From assembly GCA_003427395.1 (NCBI GenBank), contig BFEA01000092.1:3241596-3287292 (forward strand): a DNA stretch of 45,697 nucleotides. The letters run 5' to 3'. The position numbers and the translations under genes were made by a program. Under the pieces are notes generated by a model. That model ran no database searches. It saw only the letters and a list, made by a program, of their open reading frames with translations, and was not told the origin of the DNA. This DNA is from Chara braunii (Eukaryota; Streptophyta; Charophyceae; Charales; Characeae). Of the stretch, positions 41,735-45,697 are shown in pieces. Within the stretch, counting starts at the first letter, position 1; the number at the start of each line of letters is the position of its first letter.

Positions 41735-42560
41735 TGACCCTCAAGTATGGTGTGCATACTGCGCACAGTTGCAAGTTGTGAAATGCTCCGATATGACCTT
41801 CAAGTATGGTGCGCACGACCCTCAAGCATGGTGCGCACATTGCGCACAGTGACAAATTGCGAAATACTCAGATGTGGCCCTCAAGTATGGTGCGCACACT
41901 GCGCACAGTTGCAAACTCGAATGTGGCCCTCAAGTATGTTGTGCACACTGCGCACAGTGGCAAACTCAGATGTGGCCCTCAAGTATGGTGCGCCCACTGC
42001 GCACAGTTGCAAACTGTGGAATACTCAGATGCGGCCCACATGAATGGTGCGCATGCTACGCACAGTTACAAACTGCGAAATGCTCAGATGCGGCCCACAT
42101 GAATGGTGCGCATGCTGCGCANAGTTACAAACTGCGAAATGNTCGTCAAGTATGGCCCTCAAGTATAGTGCTCATTGTGCACTGCCNTTAACTGCNAATG
42201 NCCTTNTGACGTGGTGNGCGCTGGCGCACAATTGAAAACTCAGATATAGCTCTCACGTATGGTGAGCACGCTGNGCACAGTTGCAAATGGCCCTTGGCCC
42301 TTGCGAATAGCACGATGTTCAGAAATANCCCTCAATCAAGTACGGTGCGCACGCTGCNCTCAGTCGCGAAATGCTGAGTACNGTGCNCACNCTGCGCACG
42401 GTTGCGAAATGCTCAGATATGGTCCTCAAGTACGGTGCGCACACTGTGCACAGTTGCGGAATGCTCAGATATGGTTCTCAAGTACGGTGCGCACACTGCG
42501 CACAGTCGCGAAATGCAAAAGTNAGATTTAGCCCTCAAGTGTGGTNTGCAGGCTGCGCAC
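41735..42560. repeat. 59-bp minisatellite with 46-bp variants
   Basis: About 14-16 units of TATGGTGCGCACACTGCGCA, CAGTTGCAAACTGCGAAATG, then CTCAGATGTGGCCCTCAAG. Some units lack CTGCGAAATGCTC and are shorter. TGCGCA palindromes repeat in each unit. Many N appear from 42121 on. It runs into the 5' side of the integrase fragment, whose N-terminal codons it supplies. Open frames over it are by-products. Confidence 0.9.
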
Positions 42561-42599
42561 CGTTGCAAACTGNGAAAANCTTCCAATATGGCCTGTGCA

Positions 42600-42970
42600 G
42601 ATGGTCTCAAAATCGACTTGTTTTCCAGTGTGGCTGCGCAGGCAGTCTCNAAATCAACTAGGTATTCCGTGCAACTGCNCTGNCAGTCTCAGAATCGGNT
42701 TGTTTTCTAGTGTGGCTGCGCTGNCAGTCTCAAAATCGACTTAGTTCTCAGTGCAACTGCGCTGGCAGACTCAAAATCGACTTGGTTCTCAGTGCAACTG
42801 CGCTGGCAGTCTCAAAATCGGCTTGGTACTCAGACTGCACTGATAATCTCAAAATCGGTTGGGTATTCAGTGTGGCTGCACTGACAGTCCAAAAATTGGC
42901 TGGGTATTCAGTGTGGCTGCACTGGCAGTCCCAAAATCGGCTTGGCATTCAGTGTGACTGCGCTGGCACG
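42600..42970. repeat. 41-bp minisatellite
   Basis: About nine units of CAGTCTCAAAATCGACTTGG, TTCTCAGTGCAACTGCGCTG and G. Two sub-variants alternate (GTGCAACTGCG and GTGTGGCTGCA). It follows the 59-bp array directly but shares no unit with it. Confidence 0.9.
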
Positions 42971-43099
42971 GACCTTATCATACTTAACTCGGAGTTATTA
43001 AAGCCGAGTTTTGTCGTCCAATTGCACAGTGTCGCACTTAAGTCCAAGTGCGCACAGTCGCAGATAACTCAAACAGCGAGAAACAATATACTCAGTTTG

Positions 43100-43470
43100 G
43101 GTGCTTTGTAAGCAATCATCATACTCTGTTCGGGTGCTTATTGGCATAGTCAAATATTCATATTCGAATGCTCATTTGTACAACCAATCATCATGCGACA
43201 TTGATTATGTAACCAAAATAAAGCACTCAGATTCGGAGGCAATACTACATGTTGCGCACAGTCCAGGATCAGCCCGTGGATACAGTGCACGTAGGTGCAC
43301 GGTACTAAGTCAACCCTTAGTTACAGCGTGCGAGCGCACAGTTCATGGTCAATCATCAGGTACAGTGCTCATCGGTGCTCGGCTCAAAGTCAACCCTCAG
43401 ATACAGCGTGTAAGCGTATAGTTCAAGACCAATCAATAGATACAGCTCAGGCATAGTGCGCACAGATTAG
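43100..43470. repeat. degenerate repeats with GCGCACAGTT / TACAGYG motifs
   Basis: Loose repeats of about 70-75 bp: GATACAGTGCACGTAGGTGC, TTACAGCGTGCGAGCGCACA, GGTACAGTGCTCATCGGTGC, GATACAGCGTGTAAGCGTAT, alternating with AGTCAACCCT and GACCAATCA. They look like an older array related to the 59-bp one. Confidence 0.6.
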
Positions 43471-43869
43471 ATACGGCATGCACACAACCCATGGAGGGTG
43501 AGTGAAAAGGAAATGAAGACAGTTGAAAAGAAGAGGGAGTGAAAGGGAAGAAGAGAAGAGAGAGAAGAAAAAGGATGAGAAAGGGAAAGTGAGGGGCCAG
43601 TCTTGCCCCCCCCTCTCCTTATCCCTTCCGTGGCTTGCCTTCTGCTCATAAACTGGCTCCCAATCCCCCAGGCATGTCCCAGGAATGACACATGACAAGC
43701 CAGATACAATGCAATGAACTGAAATTTTAAAATTTTAACTTACATACATACAAAACTAGGGTCAATTTAGGCCCGACAGACACATAAGTCCACCACTGAG
43801 CCAAGCCATCATCGGCTGCTCATATCCAGCTCCGACATCCGAAATTATACCATAATCATAGCAAGCCGA

Positions 43870-44410
43870 CTATTGGCTGCTGCTGGTGGCACACGGGCCA
43901 CGTCCGAGCACATAATCATCATCAATAGTTGGCGGCTCACTGGCGACGTCCCAGCACATCATCATCATCTGTAGCTGGCGGCAACACTGTCCACGTCCCA
44001 AGCATAAAATCATCATCAGTAGCTGGTGGCACACTGTCCCCGTCCCAGCATAAATCATCATCAGTAGCTGGCGGCACATTGTCCACGTCCCAGCATAAAG
44101 TCATCAGCAATAACTGGCGGCACACTGTCCACGTCCTTGCATAAAATCATCATCAGTCGCTGGCAGCACACTGTCCACGTCCCAGCGTATAATCATCATC
44201 AGTCACTGGCGGCACATTGTCCACGTCCCAGCGTATAATCATCATCTGAAGCAGGCGACACTGTCCACGTCCCAGCGTATAATCTCTGAAGCTGGCGGCA
44301 CATTGTCCACGTCCCAGCATATAATCTCTGAAGCTGCCGGCACACTGTCCACGTCCCAGCATTTAATCTCTGAAGCTGGCGGCACACTGTCCACGTCCCA
44401 GCATATTATC
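43870..44410. repeat. minisatellite, CTGGCGGCACACTGTCCACG unit, block 2
   Basis: About 11-12 units. The left part has 46-bp units ending ATAAAATCATCATCAGTAG; the right part has 42-bp units ending ATATAATCTCTGAAG, identical in type to block 1 at 40890. GCTGG and CCAGC in each unit can pair as a hairpin. The two length classes are segregated along the array. Confidence 0.9.
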
Positions 44411-44573
44411 TTTCAAGGGAGGTCGGCCGTGCCCTCGGTGGGACCTGGTTTTCTCGAGAGTGGACCTGGAATCACAGCCCAAAAACAGGCGGCTTTGTTG
44501 TTGGGTATTGATGTAGTACCATACTCAAGTTTGAGTGTCCCGCCTTAGGGAGTGAGTGCAGCAAAGAAGGGAT

Positions 44574-45036
44574 GGGCCTCGCTCCGCTATTCTAGACTCC
44601 CGAAGTTTCGAGAGTAACGCCTCCCTCCACTTACTCTAGACTGGAACTCGTGACAACACCCTTCGAGAGCGACAGACAATAAGCACTCTCAAAGGGCACT
44701 CTCTATTTGTATAAAGTTCACAGCCTGCAACGCTCAGGTTTTCTAGCGTCCTCGCTCCTAACCCCGCTCCGGCAACGCTCAGGTCTTCTAGCGTCCTCGC
44801 GCCTACCCCCGCTCCGACCTCTTTTTTCGTGAGTGTGGCTCCTGCCCCGACCATCAGAACGAGCCGGCGCTGTAGAAGGGCTGTCATGTAGCGCACATGA
44901 ATTCGTGAGTGCTTCTATAGTTCTTGAGTCTGGAATAAGTGGAGCCATGCTTCTTTTTTCTAGAGTTCTAGACCTCTGACAGCTCTAGAAGCACTCACAA
45001 ACTTTTTCGTGAGTCTAGTGTAGCGGAGCGAGACCC
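44574..45036. mobile_element. 463-bp TIR element with 3-bp GAT target duplication
   Basis: Left end GGGCCTCGCTCCGCTATTCT then AGACTCCCGAAG; the right end read inward is GGGTCTCGCTCCGCTACACT then AGACTCACGAAA. GAT flanks both ends (44571-44573 and 45037-45039), fitting a 3-bp target-site duplication. Subterminal GTGAGTGCTTCTA motifs are repeated in both orientations (about 44906 and 44980). A 44-bp tandem duplication (GCAACGCTCAGG...CCGCTCCG) lies at 44729-44815. No transposase. The superfamily cannot be named from this. Confidence 0.65.
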
Positions 45037-45697
45037 GATGTCCTTGGATTTCGAGAGTCTGACAGCTCTGGAAGGACTCTTGAAAATTAGTGGATCAGGA
45101 GCAATACCCTTGGCCTCCAGTCCGTTCCTGGCTGGGCACGTCAGCCTCTACCGGCTCACTACCGAAGTAGGCCTACTCGAACATCCTACCCTTCCGCGCG
45201 AAGTCTGCAATCTATCTTCATGGCCTGTGTACCTTCCCCCATCGGCAATGCCTGCCCACCCCTCGTCACCGTGATGAGGGGCTGGTACAGCCTTGCCCTC
45301 GCACCACCCTACACTGTGGGCTGGGGAGGGATCCGGGTTGGTTGGTGTTCCCCCATACTATATATAGAATAGTGAGAGGATGAGATAGATGCGTACGCCC
45401 GCCACCTAGAGATAGACCACTGGATCCGCCGATTGGCATTTAGCGAAGTCTGCTGATGTTCATAGGGGAGGGAACCTGAGGGGAGGCACAGGGATTGGTC
45501 CTGTTGGCATGGTCCCTGATGCTACCGGCTGCCCCCTAGCCAGTATCGCCCACCTGCAGGTCGGGAGCAGCCCCCGCATGTTCTCTCGTGAACACGGTTC
45601 TGGCTGCTAACCCCGTATGCCTACAATTAGGAGTAGTGGTAGGTAGGTAGTGTGAGGTGAAATTGAGAGAAGAATATAGCTTTTTAAAAAAAAAAAA
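45037..45697. other. contig end, no supported gene
   Basis: Mixed sequence with a TATATATAG at 45359-45367 and several GGGCTGG/CCCCAG motifs. The frame starting at 45038 overlaps the target duplication of the TIR element and has no recognisable domain. The contig ends in an A run (45687-45697), which may be the tail of a retrosequence cut by the contig end. Confidence 0.4.

Noticed and set aside
41747-42710. Long repeated-peptide open frames over the 59-bp and 41-bp arrays
   Set aside because: Unit lengths are not multiples of three and several frames are open at once. This is a by-product of repeated DNA lacking stops.
41735-44410. CRISPR-like arrays
   Set aside because: The repeats are contiguous without unique spacers of constant length, and the context is eukaryotic. 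They are minisatellites.
43955-44410. Hammerhead in the minus strand of the 46-bp minisatellite (CTGATGATG in each unit)
   Set aside because: No GAAA box or stem II is found after CTGATGA in any unit.

Overview
This window looks like a nuclear contig from a streptophyte (plant-lineage) genome that is dense in repeats. The evidence is spliceosomal introns with GT-AG borders, a U2 snRNA-like sequence, RY (CATGCATG) plus TATA promoter motifs, G-boxes, an L1-type LINE with a plant-style zinc knuckle ORF1 and APE/RT ORF2, a Ty3/gypsy integrase fragment, and very many GA/CT/GT microsatellites. The style of the acidic and Lys-rich reading frames and the long microsatellite-filled introns resemble what I remember of a charophyte alga such as Chara. 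That species guess is from memory and cannot be checked here.

Layout. 1-5400: two RY+TATA promoter-like sites, one broken gene for an acidic low-complexity protein (1024-2294), and a cluster of perfect palindromes with G-boxes (2818-3052). 5400-7100: an open frame for a Lys/Glu-rich basic protein (6411-7097) ending at a good splice donor. 7100-19000: microsatellites, several small inverted-repeat elements, and a repeated family whose members carry hammerhead ribozyme motifs (10.2, 11.4, 16.2 and 18.2 kb). A multi-exon CCCH zinc-finger gene (exons at 12221-12616, 13168-13316, 14650-14688, 14750-14803) runs through this region, and a U2-derived sequence lies just upstream at 11785. 19000-23000: a weak integrase-like fragment, an unassigned ORF, a 170-bp TIR element and a cluster of GTTCGG palindromes. 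23034-30240: one nearly full LINE with tandem monomers in its 5' region, ORF1 (one frameshift, one nonsense codon), ORF2 (one frameshift made by a 14-bp tandem duplication), AATAAA and a poly(A) tail. 30240-40600: AT-rich, almost gene-free DNA with a repeat family built on GC palindromes, a duplicated block that contains the assembly gap, a TIR element and foldback repeats. 40680-45697: another TIR element, a gypsy integrase C-terminus on the minus strand, four blocks of minisatellite with three unit types, and a 463-bp TIR element.

The only host genes I support with any confidence are the CCCH gene and, less surely, the Lys-rich protein and the broken acidic protein. Everything else is mobile, repeated or unassigned DNA. 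The most unusual content is (a) the hammerhead-bearing short element family, with two copies keeping every core base I could check, (b) a U2 snRNA copy whose stem IIb shows paired changes but whose branch-site recognition sequence is altered, and (c) a non-autonomous TIR family with ends AAACCAC-N-AGT present in at least four copies from 169 to 837 bp.
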